A stretch of DNA of 64,000 nucleotides from Tateyamaria sp. syn59. Its GTDB lineage: Bacteria > Pseudomonadota > Alphaproteobacteria > Rhodobacterales > Rhodobacteraceae. The notes beneath the pieces are model-generated. The model did not search any database. It had not been told where the DNA came from and was given only the letters and a program-made list of their open reading frames with translations. Where the stretch lies: contig NZ_VCBA01000022.1 of the NCBI RefSeq assembly GCF_007995245.1, forward strand, positions 1-64,000. Reading direction: 5' to 3'. Of the stretch, positions 7,681-16,567 are shown piece by piece. A program made the position numbers and the translations under genes. Position 1 is the stretch's first letter; each line of letters opens with the position of its first letter.

Positions 7681-8655
7681 TCAGTCTCCCTTGATCCAGG
7701 GCAGCGTGTCGAGGTCGACATTGCCGCCGGTGATGATGACGCCCACGCGTTTGCCCGCGAAGCGCTCCTTGTTCTTGAGAATGATGGCGAGGGGCACGGC
7801 ACAGGACGGCTCCATCACCACGCGCAGGTGTTTCCACGTCAGTTTCATTGCGTCGATGATCTCGTCCTCGGACGCGGTGAAGATGTCAGTGACGTGGTTT
7901 GATACGAAATGCCAGGTCAGTTCCTTGAGCGGGACAAGCAGGCCGTCGGCAATGGTCTTAGGCGCGTCGTCCGCGATGATATGGCCCGCCTTGAAACTGC
8001 GATAGGCATCGTCGGCCTGTTCGGGTTCGGCGGCGATGATCTCGACCTCGGGCGCGAGGGTGGACAGCGTCAGACAGGTGCCGGAAATCATGCCGCCCCC
8101 GCCGATGGGGGCCACCATCATGTCGAGCCCGTCGGTCTGTTCCATGAATTCGCGTGAGCAGGTGCCTTGGCCCGCGATCACGCGCGGATCGTTGTAGGGG
8201 TGGACGAAGTCACCGCCTGTTTCGGCCTGCACCTTGGCAAAGGTTTCTTCGCGCGAGGTGGTCGAGGGTTCGCATTCCGTGATCTGCCCGCCGTAGCGGC
8301 GCACGGTGTCCTTCTTGGCCTGCGGTGCGGTGCGCGGCATGACCACGTTGCAGGGAATGCCCCGGCGCATCGCGGCATAGCTGAGACACGACGCGTGGTT
8401 GCCGGAGGAGTGCGTCGCGACCCCCTTGGCCGCCTGTGCGTCATCGAGGCCGAAGACTGCGTTGGTCGCACCCCGCACCTTGAAGGCGCCCGGTTCCTGG
8501 AAGTTCTCGCATTTGAAGAACAGCTGCGCGCCGGTGAGTTCGTTGAGGTAGTCCGAGGTGCGCACCGGGGTGCGGCGGATATGGGGCGCGATGCGGTCGT
8601 GCGCGTCGAGCATGTCCTGATAGGTCGGAATGATCATGTCGCTCATATCCTTCAT
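7681..8655 (-). CDS. bhcB: beta-Hydroxyaspartate dehydratase BhcB
   Basis: Serine/threonine-dehydratase-type fold II PLP enzyme, 324 aa. In the cycle it dehydrates erythro-beta-hydroxyaspartate to iminosuccinate. The Schiff-base Lys59 sits in NFQEPGAFKVRGA, substrate-loop SSGNHASCLSYAA follows, and APIGGGGMISGT is the phosphate-binding glycine loop. The ATG at 8655 overlaps the bhcA stop (ATGA), implying coupled translation; an internal Met six bases later in the MKDMSD start is possible but less coupled. Catabolic threonine dehydratase is the generic alternative, disfavoured by context. Confidence 0.93.
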   Translation of the reverse strand: MKDMSDMIIPTYQDMLDAHDRIAPHIRRTPVRTSDYLNELTGAQLFFKCENFQEPGAFKVRGATNAVFGLDDAQAAKGVATHSSGNHASCLSYAAMRRGIPCNVVMPRTAPQAKKDTVRRYGGQITECEPSTTSREETFAKVQAETGGDFVHPYNDPRVIAGQGTCSREFMEQTDGLDMMVAPIGGGGMISGTCLTLSTLAPEVEIIAAEPEQADDAYRSFKAGHIIADDAPKTIADGLLVPLKELTWHFVSNHVTDIFTASEDEIIDAMKLTWKHLRVVMEPSCAVPLAIILKNKERFAGKRVGVIITGGNVDLDTLPWIKGD

Positions 8656-9848
8656 CACGCGGCATCCTTCTGTACGTTGGCAGCACCGTGCGCGCGGTAG
8701 ACCTGTTGCGCGGCAGCGACGCCGGACCCGAGGGTGATGTCGAGGCCCAGATCGGCCATGCACATCTCTGCCGTGGCGATGCCGGACAGGGCCATGACGT
8801 CTGTCAGGCTGCCCAGGTGGCCGATGCGGAACACCTTGCCTGCGACCTCGCCCAGCCCGCCGCCAAAGGCTACGCCGTATGTTGTGGCCGCGTGGCTGAC
8901 GATGCGGCTGGCGTCAAAGCCCGCTGGTGTGCGGATTGCGCTGACCGTGTCCGAATAGAGATCGGGAGAGGCGGCGCAGAGTTCAAGGCCCCACGCCGAC
9001 ACGGCCGCGCGTACGCCGGAGGCGATGCGGTGGTGGCGGGCGAACACGGTGTCGAGCCCCTCGCTCAGCAACATGGTGCAGGCGTGGCTGAGGCCGTTCA
9101 TCAGACCGACGGCGGGGGTGTAGGGATAGGCGCCCGCCGCGTAGCCATCGGCCATGTCGCGGATATCGAAAAAGGTGCGCGGCAGTTTGGCCGACGGTTG
9201 GGCCGCCATGGCTTTTGCGCTGAAGCCGACGATGGCGAGGCCGGCGGGCAGCATGAAGCCTTTTTGCGACCCGGTCACGGCGACGTCGACACTCCAGCCG
9301 TCGAACTGGAAGTCGATGGAGCCGATGGAGGAGACGCCATCGACGAAGAGCAGCGCGGGGTGGTCCGAGGCATCCATGGCCACGCGCACTGCCGCGATAT
9401 CGGATGTGACGCCGGTCGCGGTTTCGTTGTGGGTGGCCAGCACCGCCTTGATCTCTTGCGATGTGTCTGCGGCCAGGATTTCTGCGAACTGGGCATGGGG
9501 GATGCCGTGGCCCCACGGCGTTTCGACCACCCGCACGGTCAGGCCGAGCCGCTGGCACATGTCGATCCAGCGGTGCGAGAACATCCCGTTGCGGGCGGCA
9601 AGGACGGTGTCGCCGGGGTTGAGCGTGTTGGTCAAAGCCGTTTCCCAACCACCGGTACCCGTGGCGGGAAAGATGAACACCTCGGCCGTGTCGGACTTCA
9701 GCACCTGGCGCACGCCATCACGGGCGGCGTTCAGGATGCCGCCGAAGAGCGGCGAGCGGTGGTCGATGGTTGGCATGTCGCAAGACTTGCGCAGGCTTTC
9801 GGGAATGTTCGTCGGTCCCGGAATGAAAACGGGGTTCTGGAAACTCAT
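8655..9848 (-). CDS. bhcA: L-aspartate:glyoxylate aminotransferase BhcA
   Basis: Class V aminotransferase, 397 aa. BhcA converts glyoxylate plus aspartate to glycine plus oxaloacetate, the entry and exit step of the beta-hydroxyaspartate cycle. Cofactor features: PATGTGGWET near 61-70, Asp170 in FVDGVSSIGS and Schiff-base Lys196 in TGSQKGFM. First gene of bhcABCD. The start codon is preceded by an AGGAGG-like site (reverse complement of cgccctcctat). A paralogue (1-1028) lies at the window start, pointing to local duplication with functional split. Confidence 0.93.
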   Translation of the reverse strand: MSFQNPVFIPGPTNIPESLRKSCDMPTIDHRSPLFGGILNAARDGVRQVLKSDTAEVFIFPATGTGGWETALTNTLNPGDTVLAARNGMFSHRWIDMCQRLGLTVRVVETPWGHGIPHAQFAEILAADTSQEIKAVLATHNETATGVTSDIAAVRVAMDASDHPALLFVDGVSSIGSIDFQFDGWSVDVAVTGSQKGFMLPAGLAIVGFSAKAMAAQPSAKLPRTFFDIRDMADGYAAGAYPYTPAVGLMNGLSHACTMLLSEGLDTVFARHHRIASGVRAAVSAWGLELCAASPDLYSDTVSAIRTPAGFDASRIVSHAATTYGVAFGGGLGEVAGKVFRIGHLGSLTDVMALSGIATAEMCMADLGLDITLGSGVAAAQQVYRAHGAANVQKDAA

Positions 9849-10011
9849 GGCGCCCTCCTATCTGCACCTCCTTTCTACGACAGGGCGGTGACGCATGAAA
9901 TTTTTGCATGAAATATGGGCAAGGTCAGAGCGCTGCGGAAATATGCTTGAGAAACAGCCGCTTGCATTTTTCATATTGCGAAATACATTTTCAGAAATTG
10001 TGGAGAGTGGC
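9849..10011. promoter_or_regulatory. bhcA-bhcR divergent control region with candidate IclR operators
   Basis: AT-rich 163-bp region between divergent bhcA and bhcR. Two imperfect palindromes stand out: ATGAAATTTTTGCAT (9895-9909), which sits inside a direct repeat GCATGAAAT (9893 and 9906), and TTTCATATTGCGAAA (9969-9983). BhcR of Paracoccus is known to bind this intergenic region and to release it with glyoxylate. That these particular repeats are the operators is inference. Confidence 0.55.
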
Positions 10012-10869
10012 ATGTCGGACGCGCAAAACACCCAGGAGAATCCCCGTCGCGCCCGTGGGCGGCCACGAGGATGGGACGACAAGACAGAGCAAAAAACGAT
10101 CAAGTCGCTCGACCGGGCGATGGAGATTTTCGAGTATCTGAGTGCGGATCAGGGCAAGACGCTCTCGCAACTTGCCTCTGAACTGAGCCAATCGCCCGCG
10201 ACGGTCTACCGGGTGCTCATCACGCTGGAGGCGCGCGGGCTGGTGGAGTTCGATCCCGAGGAACAGCGATGGTATGTGGGCGCGCGGGCCTTTGTCATCG
10301 GGGCGCGGTTCTTGCGGCGGACCAGCCTGGTGGACCGGGCGCGGCCCATCCTGCGTGCCCTGATGGAGCGGACGGGCGAGACGGCGAACCTGGGGATCGA
10401 AAAGGGCGGCATGGTGCTTTTCCTGAACCAGGTCGAGACGCATGAGAGCATCCGCGCCTTCTTTCCGCCCGGCACGCTGTCGGACATGCACGCGTCAGGC
10501 ATTGGCAAGGCGCTTTTGGCGTTCATGGATAAGGACCGGTTTGGCCGGTGGCTAAAGGGGCGCAGTCTTGAAACCTTCACCGCGCATACGCTGGTTGCGC
10601 CGGACGCACTGGTGCAAGAGCTGCGCCGCACTCGTGCGCGGGGATATGCAATTGATGCCGAGGAGAAGAACCTGGGCATGCGCTGCATCGCGGCCCCGGT
10701 CTTTGACATGTATGGAGAGGCTGTGGCCGGTATCTCGGTGTCCGGACCCGCGACGCGGATGGGACGGGATGTGACCGAGCGCATCAGCCGCTCGGTTGTC
10801 GACGCGGCACGGGATCTTACACGTGCCGTTGGGGGATCAAACCGTCACGACGTAGATGGCCAGGAATGA
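10012..10869 (+). CDS. bhcR: IclR-family regulator BhcR
   Basis: IclR-type transcription factor, 285 aa. A basic N-terminal tail (RRARGRPRG) precedes a winged helix (about residues 30-90: TLSQLASELSQSPATVYRVLITLEARGLV) and a C-terminal effector domain with HASGIGKALLAFM and the AIDAEEKNLGMRCIAAPVFD motif typical of the family. Start at the ATG with GGAGAG upstream; in-frame upstream Met codons would run through the promoter. Divergent from bhcABCD, as in Paracoccus, where the orthologue senses glyoxylate. Ends 6 bp from the convergent GT61 gene. Confidence 0.92.
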   Translation: MSDAQNTQENPRRARGRPRGWDDKTEQKTIKSLDRAMEIFEYLSADQGKTLSQLASELSQSPATVYRVLITLEARGLVEFDPEEQRWYVGARAFVIGARFLRRTSLVDRARPILRALMERTGETANLGIEKGGMVLFLNQVETHESIRAFFPPGTLSDMHASGIGKALLAFMDKDRFGRWLKGRSLETFTAHTLVAPDALVQELRRTRARGYAIDAEEKNLGMRCIAAPVFDMYGEAVAGISVSGPATRMGRDVTERISRSVVDAARDLTRAVGGSNRHDVDGQE

Positions 10870-10874
10870 GCGTG

Positions 10875-12590
10875 CTACCGCCGCGCCCAGAGGCGGCGCC
10901 AGAATGACGGCTTTTCTGTATCCAGTGAGGTTGCGCTGTCGAGATCGCCCGACAGGAAAGCGTCAAGGATATCGGTCCGCATCTCGATATTGGTGTGTTT
11001 CTGACCGGCGCTGCCCTGCTGCATCTTTGCCATATGCGGATGAATGCCGATCTGCCGCAGCGGCCCGGCCCAACCGCCCCAGTTGTGCGAAAACTGCTGC
11101 GTGAAGACGAGGATCCGTGTCTCTGGACGCGCGAATATGAGCATATTGAGCGCAGACCCGATGGGCGCCACGATGGTCTTGGCGCTGCGGATGGTTGCGA
11201 TTTGCTCGGCAAACCTCTGTTTCTCAAGGAAAACGGGCTGTATGCCACGCTGCTTCATGGCACTCACAAAGCTGTCTTCATTCTTGGGCTTGGCCCAAGT
11301 GCTGTTTTGGCGGCTCAGGTATATTTCTGCATCCGGGGTGGTGTCTGCACCGCCCAGACGCGCAAGCACCCGGTCGCGCAGGAATTGCATGGCGGGTCCG
11401 GACCACGAGGCCTGGTGTTCATAGGGCACCTTGTGACCGGGTCGCAAATCGAACGGGTAAAAGGTGATGGTCGGCGCGACATATAGCGTTTTGACGCGCA
11501 CAGCCTCAGTCCGGCCCACTATGATCATCGGATTGTCGCAGATGGCGGACAGGAAATCGACATGTGTTCCGGGCATGTCATCGTTGATCAGGATCGGCAG
11601 TAGGTCAAAGTCGGGCAGCTGGCAGAAATGGCGCAGGCGCGGCAGGTATTCACTGAACCAATGGCCGAAATGGTTGGAGGCCAAGCCGCTGAGATTGATG
11701 GCGCAGGGAATGTCGCGCTGGATTTCCGGGATTTCAAAGACGGCATCGTCGCCCAATCTGGTGCGCACGAATTCATCTGCGCGCAGGTTGACCTCTGACG
11801 CATAGCGTGCATCTGCATAGCTGTCGGAAATGATGGCCCCGTCGTCAGTGAAAACCGCCCCAGACTGGCCGGACACAATCGCGTCGTTCAGAGTTGCGAC
11901 ATATCCGGGATAACTGGCGATTATGTCATATTCATCTGTGTTGGCCCACAATGAGCCGGTCAGGCTGGCGAATTGCACATCGTCGGGCGGCGATTGCAGT
12001 TCAAACTGCCCTAAGCGTTTAGCCACCGCATCCTGAACGGACATGATCTTGCCCAATCGGTATGCAGGTTGCTCAATCCTGTCGAGGGCCGCGCGCAATC
12101 TCTGCTTGTCTAGTTCGGGCCCTTTCGCAAGCGCAGAAAGCACCCCGTGATCGACCGGAAACACAGCGTTGGTCTGTTCGAGCCGTGTCATGAGTTGTGC
12201 GGCCAGGTTGGCCCGCTGTTGGCTGGCGTCCATGCGTGTGAGGCAGTCCATGGCCGCCGCCAAGAGCCTCTCCAACGCACCCGCGGTTTGATCAGAGGGC
12301 CACGCGTTCATGCAGGCAACTGCAATCTCCAGTGCCTTGACCGGGCGTCCGGCATTGTGATGTGCGGTGACTGCATAAACCATTGTGTCGATGTCACCGG
12401 GCGCAAGGCGCAGGGCGGTGTCAAAGGATTCTGCAGCGGCGTCGTAATTCTGAAGATGATAATGGCAGTATCCGCTAATGTACGTGCCCAGATGCGTTTT
12501 CCGGGTGTTGACGCGTTGAATGCGGCAGGCTTCAAGTGCGCCGGAGTAATCGCCCGCAAATGCGCGCTGCGCGATGTCTTCAAGTGTCAT
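10875..12590 (-). CDS. TPR-containing GT61 (DUF563) glycosyltransferase
   Basis: Protein of 571 aa. The N-terminal part holds TPR-like helices (YISGYCHYHLQNYDAAAESFDTALRLAP, about residues 38-66). The C-terminal half resembles the GT61/DUF563 family: NLSGLASNHFGHWFSEYLPRL, AEIYLSRQNSTWAKPKNED and the final VAPIGSALNMLIFARP segment, where the conserved Gly-x-x-x-x-Asn lies. Probably transfers a sugar onto a surface glycan; acceptor unknown. Last gene of a minus-strand sugar operon. A second GT61 protein without TPRs is at 29338-30603. Confidence 0.82.
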   Translation of the reverse strand: MTLEDIAQRAFAGDYSGALEACRIQRVNTRKTHLGTYISGYCHYHLQNYDAAAESFDTALRLAPGDIDTMVYAVTAHHNAGRPVKALEIAVACMNAWPSDQTAGALERLLAAAMDCLTRMDASQQRANLAAQLMTRLEQTNAVFPVDHGVLSALAKGPELDKQRLRAALDRIEQPAYRLGKIMSVQDAVAKRLGQFELQSPPDDVQFASLTGSLWANTDEYDIIASYPGYVATLNDAIVSGQSGAVFTDDGAIISDSYADARYASEVNLRADEFVRTRLGDDAVFEIPEIQRDIPCAINLSGLASNHFGHWFSEYLPRLRHFCQLPDFDLLPILINDDMPGTHVDFLSAICDNPMIIVGRTEAVRVKTLYVAPTITFYPFDLRPGHKVPYEHQASWSGPAMQFLRDRVLARLGGADTTPDAEIYLSRQNSTWAKPKNEDSFVSAMKQRGIQPVFLEKQRFAEQIATIRSAKTIVAPIGSALNMLIFARPETRILVFTQQFSHNWGGWAGPLRQIGIHPHMAKMQQGSAGQKHTNIEMRTDILDAFLSGDLDSATSLDTEKPSFWRRLWARR

Positions 12591-12641
12591 TTCTGGCCTG
12601 CGTCATTTGGGTTAAGAGTGCGCGGCATGGTGGCCGCCACC

Positions 12642-13391
12642 CTATTTGCCCGTGCCAGGCGCACATACGAGATAGATGCTGGAACACAGATCAGGATAAC
12701 GCTGCCCCAGGGTATAGCAACCATCCAGGTATTCCGGCGAGATGATGTCGGTGTTCATCAACCGGTCCCATTGGAAATTCGCCAGCGCTTTGAAGAAGAT
12801 ACCTGAACGATGCAGGACATCGAGGCCCGCAGCACTTGCATCGCGCTCAAGCGTATCGAGGCTGTAGGTGATCCTGTGCCCGTGTTCGGCCTCGGCTGGT
12901 GTGACGGCGGCGTTGTGGGTGATCAGGCCCATGGCTACGGCGATCTGACGGGACGGAGCGTTGGCGTTGGGGCAGGCCAGGAACAACCGCCCGCCCGGCG
13001 CGAGCCATTCATCGTTGACACGTTTCAGAACACCAACCGGATCGTCGAGATGTTCAAGCACATGGGTCAGGATGATGTTGTCATACTGCTTGGGCAGGTC
13101 CACGTCTTCGAACAGGGCTTGGTGATAGCTGATCGTGTCGGGCAGGTTGGTTTTTGCAACTTCAATTGCCTCGGGGGAGGCTTCGACGCAGGTAATGTCT
13201 GAAAAGTCAGGGATCAGACGCTTGGTAAAGTCGCCCTTGAAGCTGCCAAGTTCTAGGCAGGCGCCGGGGCGGTAAAAGCTGCTGAACGCCTTGACCATGT
13301 ATCCGTGCATGACGTCGAAATCGAAATCATAGGCGTATTTGCGGTCTGCATTGTCCTTGAACTCTGCGTCGTAGTCGCGTGTCTGGCTCAT
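12642..13391 (-). CDS. Class I SAM-dependent methyltransferase
   Basis: Methyltransferase of 249 aa. The SAM-binding motif I is CLELGSFKGDFTKRL, the acidic strand-2 end is ITCVEASPEAIEVAK, and the motif IV/post region is NIILTHVLEHLDDPVGVLKRV, typical of methyltransferase type 11/23 enzymes found in glycan clusters. Start at MSQTRDYDAEF; upstream in-frame extension lacks a good site. The substrate is probably a sugar or glycan intermediate of this operon, inferred from position only. Confidence 0.85.
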   Translation of the reverse strand: MSQTRDYDAEFKDNADRKYAYDFDFDVMHGYMVKAFSSFYRPGACLELGSFKGDFTKRLIPDFSDITCVEASPEAIEVAKTNLPDTISYHQALFEDVDLPKQYDNIILTHVLEHLDDPVGVLKRVNDEWLAPGGRLFLACPNANAPSRQIAVAMGLITHNAAVTPAEAEHGHRITYSLDTLERDASAAGLDVLHRSGIFFKALANFQWDRLMNTDIISPEYLDGCYTLGQRYPDLCSSIYLVCAPGTGK

Positions 13392-13479
13392 TTGTCCCCT
13401 CAATCTGAAGTGATGGCCCCCTGAGGCCCGGCAGCGGTTCAAAGCCGGGTATAGCAAAGCGCGGAAGGTTGGAACCGTC

Positions 13480-13926
13480 TTACAGCTTCAACTCGAACAA
13501 GTCTGCTGATCCCTTAACCGGTGCGGGGCAAAATCCGTGCATTGCATAGAGGCGTCGTGCGGCATGGGCATGCGCATCAACCTCCAGCGCGATTCTGTCG
13601 AAGCCGCAGGATTTTGCGTGCGTGATAGAAGCCTTGAGCAGCGTGGCGGCGATGCCGCGACTGCGGTATTCGGCGAGGACGCTGACATTCGTGATAAAGG
13701 CAGGGCGTCCGGGCGGTGTGACGCAATAGATAGCCACCAATCCGGCCAAGGCACCCAGCGCCCAGTATTCAAATCGTTCGGCGCGGTCGCAGATGCGGGT
13801 GGCGTAGTCTGCGATGTCTTGCCGTTCGGATAAAGGTGGCGAAAAATCCTGATCGCATGCGATCAGAAGCGCTGCGACCTCTGCGGCAGTTGCCCTGTTG
13901 CGGCTGACATCGTCATGCGCCGTCAT
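13480..13926 (-). CDS. GNAT-family N-acetyltransferase
   Basis: 148-aa GNAT acyltransferase. The acetyl-CoA binding motif A is EYRSRGIAATLLKASI, preceded by the FITNVSVLAEY strand and followed by ALEVDAHAHAARRLYAMHGF (motif B). The start overlaps the stop of the upstream glycosidase-like gene by four bases (ATGA), so it belongs to the same operon. It may N-acylate the amino sugar made by the DegT aminotransferase at 16568-17689; this is inference. Confidence 0.85.
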   Translation of the reverse strand: MTAHDDVSRNRATAAEVAALLIACDQDFSPPLSERQDIADYATRICDRAERFEYWALGALAGLVAIYCVTPPGRPAFITNVSVLAEYRSRGIAATLLKASITHAKSCGFDRIALEVDAHAHAARRLYAMHGFCPAPVKGSADLFELKL

Positions 13927-14885
13927 GGGGACAGGCGCGCGAGGCCAAAGCCCTCTTTCCCGAACGCGTTACCGTTATAGAGCAGGAACAATGCGCCTCG
14001 GTGCACAAAGACATGCGGGTAGCATTGCATGTCAGCGTCCCACGCGCCCAGCGTGCCTGTCAGCCCGAGCGCCGCGTCGTCCCGTTCCCACGTGGCCCCG
14101 TCTTTCGAGCGTGCATAGCCGAGCCGATAACCTTTGGACGGGTCTGTGCGGAAGCCGTGGATATGCCGGTAGCAGAAGACCATGTGATACTCGCCGTCGA
14201 AATGCGTGACGCTGGGCAGCGCCTGACATTCGTTGCGCCCCAGCACATCCGGTAGGATTGTTTCGCCCGAATTGTGCTGCCAGGTCTGGCCGTTTTCGGA
14301 CCATGCCTGCCCGATCTTGTACACGCGGTCCGGCGCTGCGTCTTCGCTTTCGCGTTCCCAGCGTTGGCCAAAGATGTACCACATGCGGAACGTGTCGCCG
14401 ATCTTGCGGACAAAGCCGTCGCCCACAAGAAACGGTTCGTGCAGGCTGGCGCCGAGCACTGGTCCTGTGCCGACGCGTTGGAACGTGCGGCCCCCATCAC
14501 GGCTTTTGACAAGTCCGATGGCAGTGTCCACGGACACCGACACCCGCCGTGTCCAGCCTGTGGTGTACCCCCACACCTCGTCGCCAACCGGCACAGGGTT
14601 CAATGGAAAGACGCCATGTTCGTCAAAGGCGCCCAACGGGCCACGTGCCAGCACCTCATGCCGTGCGACGTCGACAAGTGTCGTCAAATCATCCGCGAAA
14701 TCGGCATAGGAGACATGGCTGATGAACTTACCACTGTCCCCATCTGCGGACCGGGTCGAAAAATAGATGCGCACGCCTCCGTCAGGCAGTGCAATCGTTT
14801 GGGGCGATTGTGCAAACAGCCCAGGGCCGTGCATCAGCTGATGCGCGCCGGGATCAAAGATTTTGCCCAGTTTCTCGATTTTCAT
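13923..14885 (-). CDS. Beta-propeller glycosidase-like protein (first of tandem pair)
   Basis: Protein of 320 aa with the repeated strand pattern of the five-bladed beta-propeller glycosidase superfamily (GH32/43/130-like): VRIYFSTRSADG, FDEHGVFPLNPV, DTAIGLVKSRDGGRTF, HEPFLVGDGFVRKIGDTFRMWYI, RLGYARSKDGATWERD and GLARL at the end. There is no signal peptide, so it would act in the cytoplasm on a precursor or as a modifying or transferase-like enzyme. It is about the same size and layout as its neighbour 14882-15850 and overlaps it by four bases. Such proteins recur in O-antigen operons beside WbqC. The exact reaction is unknown. Confidence 0.7.
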   Translation of the reverse strand: MKIEKLGKIFDPGAHQLMHGPGLFAQSPQTIALPDGGVRIYFSTRSADGDSGKFISHVSYADFADDLTTLVDVARHEVLARGPLGAFDEHGVFPLNPVPVGDEVWGYTTGWTRRVSVSVDTAIGLVKSRDGGRTFQRVGTGPVLGASLHEPFLVGDGFVRKIGDTFRMWYIFGQRWERESEDAAPDRVYKIGQAWSENGQTWQHNSGETILPDVLGRNECQALPSVTHFDGEYHMVFCYRHIHGFRTDPSKGYRLGYARSKDGATWERDDAALGLTGTLGAWDADMQCYPHVFVHRGALFLLYNGNAFGKEGFGLARLSP

Positions 14886-15850
14886 GGCCGCGCCTCTAGT
14901 CGGGCCAGTCCGAAACCTTCGCGGCCGACGCCATTGCCGAGATAGGCCATGTACGTTGTGTCATCGACGGTGAAGACGTGTGGGTAGGACACCATTTCGC
15001 TGTCCCAGCCGTCGTCCGAGGGGTGCATCCCCGCCAGCGCATCGTTCCGGTGCCAGGTGATCAGGTCGTCGCTATGGGCATAGCCGATGCGGTAACCGCG
15101 CGCATGGCCGCGGTAGTCGGTGGAGTAGCGATAGCAAAAGAACATGTGATAGCGGCCATCATGATAGTGCACGTCAGGGCTGGCCTGCGCCTCATCCTCT
15201 TCGACGACCGTGTCGATCAGGTGCGCGCCATGCTTATGCCACATCCGTCCGTCCTGGGAACGCGCCATCCGGATGCGATAGACGGGTTCGGCGCGGCCCT
15301 CATGCATCAGCCACTTTGTTCCGGCAATGTAGAACAGGTAATAGGTGTCGCCGAACCGGCGCAGCTTTGGTCCGCTCATCACAAAGGGTTCGTCAGGTGA
15401 CAGGCCTATGATCGGACCGGGCCCCAGTTTCTCGAACCGTGCGCCGCCATCCGTGCTGACGGCGGCGCCGATGGCCACGTCGAAGGGCACGCTTTCGCAC
15501 CGCGTCCAGCCCGCGTAGCAGGCCAGAACGCCTTCATCCGTGTCGATTGCCGAAAACGGATATGTTCCGAACTCGTCAAAGGTGCCTGTGTCGCCCAACT
15601 CAAGCACGGGAGCATCTGCGGCGCGGATCACACGGGTCAGGTCGCCACGGTCCAGATCGACCCAGGCGGAGTAGCTTTTGAATTGCCCATTTTCATCCGG
15701 TGATGGCCGGGTCGAGAAATAGACCCGCACATGGTCATCGCGGATCAGTGTTGCGGGCGCTTGTGCAAAGGACGCCATCCAGTCGCGGCCCGGATGGTCG
15801 GCCGGGTCAAAGACCTTGCCCAGCTTGGTCCAGACAAATCCATCAGTCAT
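14882..15850 (-). CDS. Beta-propeller glycosidase-like protein (second of tandem pair)
   Basis: Protein of 322 aa, paralogous to the adjacent gene: KLGKVFDPADHPG, VRVYFSTRPSPDENG, FDEFGTYPFSAI, DEPFVMSGPKLRRFGDTYYLFYI, RIGYAHSDDLITWHRND, SEMVSYPHVF and FGLARLEARP match blade for blade. The start at 15850 (MTDGFVW) overlaps the wbqC-like stop by eight bases; a start at 15871 would overlap by 29. No signal peptide. Likely arose by tandem duplication; sugar specificity unknown. Confidence 0.7.
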   Translation of the reverse strand: MTDGFVWTKLGKVFDPADHPGRDWMASFAQAPATLIRDDHVRVYFSTRPSPDENGQFKSYSAWVDLDRGDLTRVIRAADAPVLELGDTGTFDEFGTYPFSAIDTDEGVLACYAGWTRCESVPFDVAIGAAVSTDGGARFEKLGPGPIIGLSPDEPFVMSGPKLRRFGDTYYLFYIAGTKWLMHEGRAEPVYRIRMARSQDGRMWHKHGAHLIDTVVEEDEAQASPDVHYHDGRYHMFFCYRYSTDYRGHARGYRIGYAHSDDLITWHRNDALAGMHPSDDGWDSEMVSYPHVFTVDDTTYMAYLGNGVGREGFGLARLEARP

Positions 15851-16556
15851 CTTTGGGTGCCACCATTTCATAGTGATCGGTGATCAGGCTGCGCGCCTCG
15901 TCGACAGAATTGAACATCATGATGTCGAGGATCGACAGATCCGGCACAAAAGGGTGTCCGAACTGTTCGTAGGCAAGCGACGTTCTGCGCATGAAGTGCA
16001 AATCCATGCCGCGTGCCTGAAAGGCCGATGCTTGGTAGAGGTCGAGACCGCCAATTGGGTTGACGTAGCTTGTGGCGGAGACAGCCTCGCAAATGGCCAG
16101 AACCCGGTCCTGTCCTTTCAGACCCGTCGTGTCGCCGAGGGACGAGGACACGATAATGGGCGTGTCCAGACCCAGACAGGTACAGACCCGTGTGACGCTG
16201 TGGTGGATGAACGTGAACAGATTGCGTTCGGAGCATCCCAGAATCTCTTCGATGACCGGCATGGCAGTGGCGAATTGAGGCGCTTTGCGATACGCGTTTT
16301 CAATTTGCGCGATCAGCTTTTTGGGGTCATATGCGTCCGCGATATTGCGGTCGCGGACGTCAAGGTAATCAGAATCCTTGCGAAGCGGCAGCGTGAACAT
16401 GACCGCATCCCCATTGCGCAGAAACCGGTTGCGGTTGATCCACCCTTTCTTGCTGAATTGAATGTCGTCGTAGATGACAAACGTGTCCGCATGCGCAATC
16501 AGCTGGAAATAGCCGATGTAGGGCAAAAGATAGGGCTGCATGATCGCGGCGCGCAT
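15843..16556 (-). CDS. WbqC-family protein
   Basis: 237-aa protein with the hallmark WbqC N-terminus AIMQPYLLPYIGYFQLI followed by YDDIQFSKKGWINRNRF. The family (PF08889) is found in O-antigen and amino-sugar clusters, often beside a VioA-like aminotransferase, and is suspected to act in acylation of an amino sugar; no firmly established reaction is known to me. Here it sits 11 bp after the DegT aminotransferase and runs into the glycosidase-like pair. Confidence 0.85.
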   Translation of the reverse strand: MRAAIMQPYLLPYIGYFQLIAHADTFVIYDDIQFSKKGWINRNRFLRNGDAVMFTLPLRKDSDYLDVRDRNIADAYDPKKLIAQIENAYRKAPQFATAMPVIEEILGCSERNLFTFIHHSVTRVCTCLGLDTPIIVSSSLGDTTGLKGQDRVLAICEAVSATSYVNPIGGLDLYQASAFQARGMDLHFMRRTSLAYEQFGHPFVPDLSILDIMMFNSVDEARSLITDHYEMVAPKDD

Positions 16557-16567
16557 GACAGTACGTG

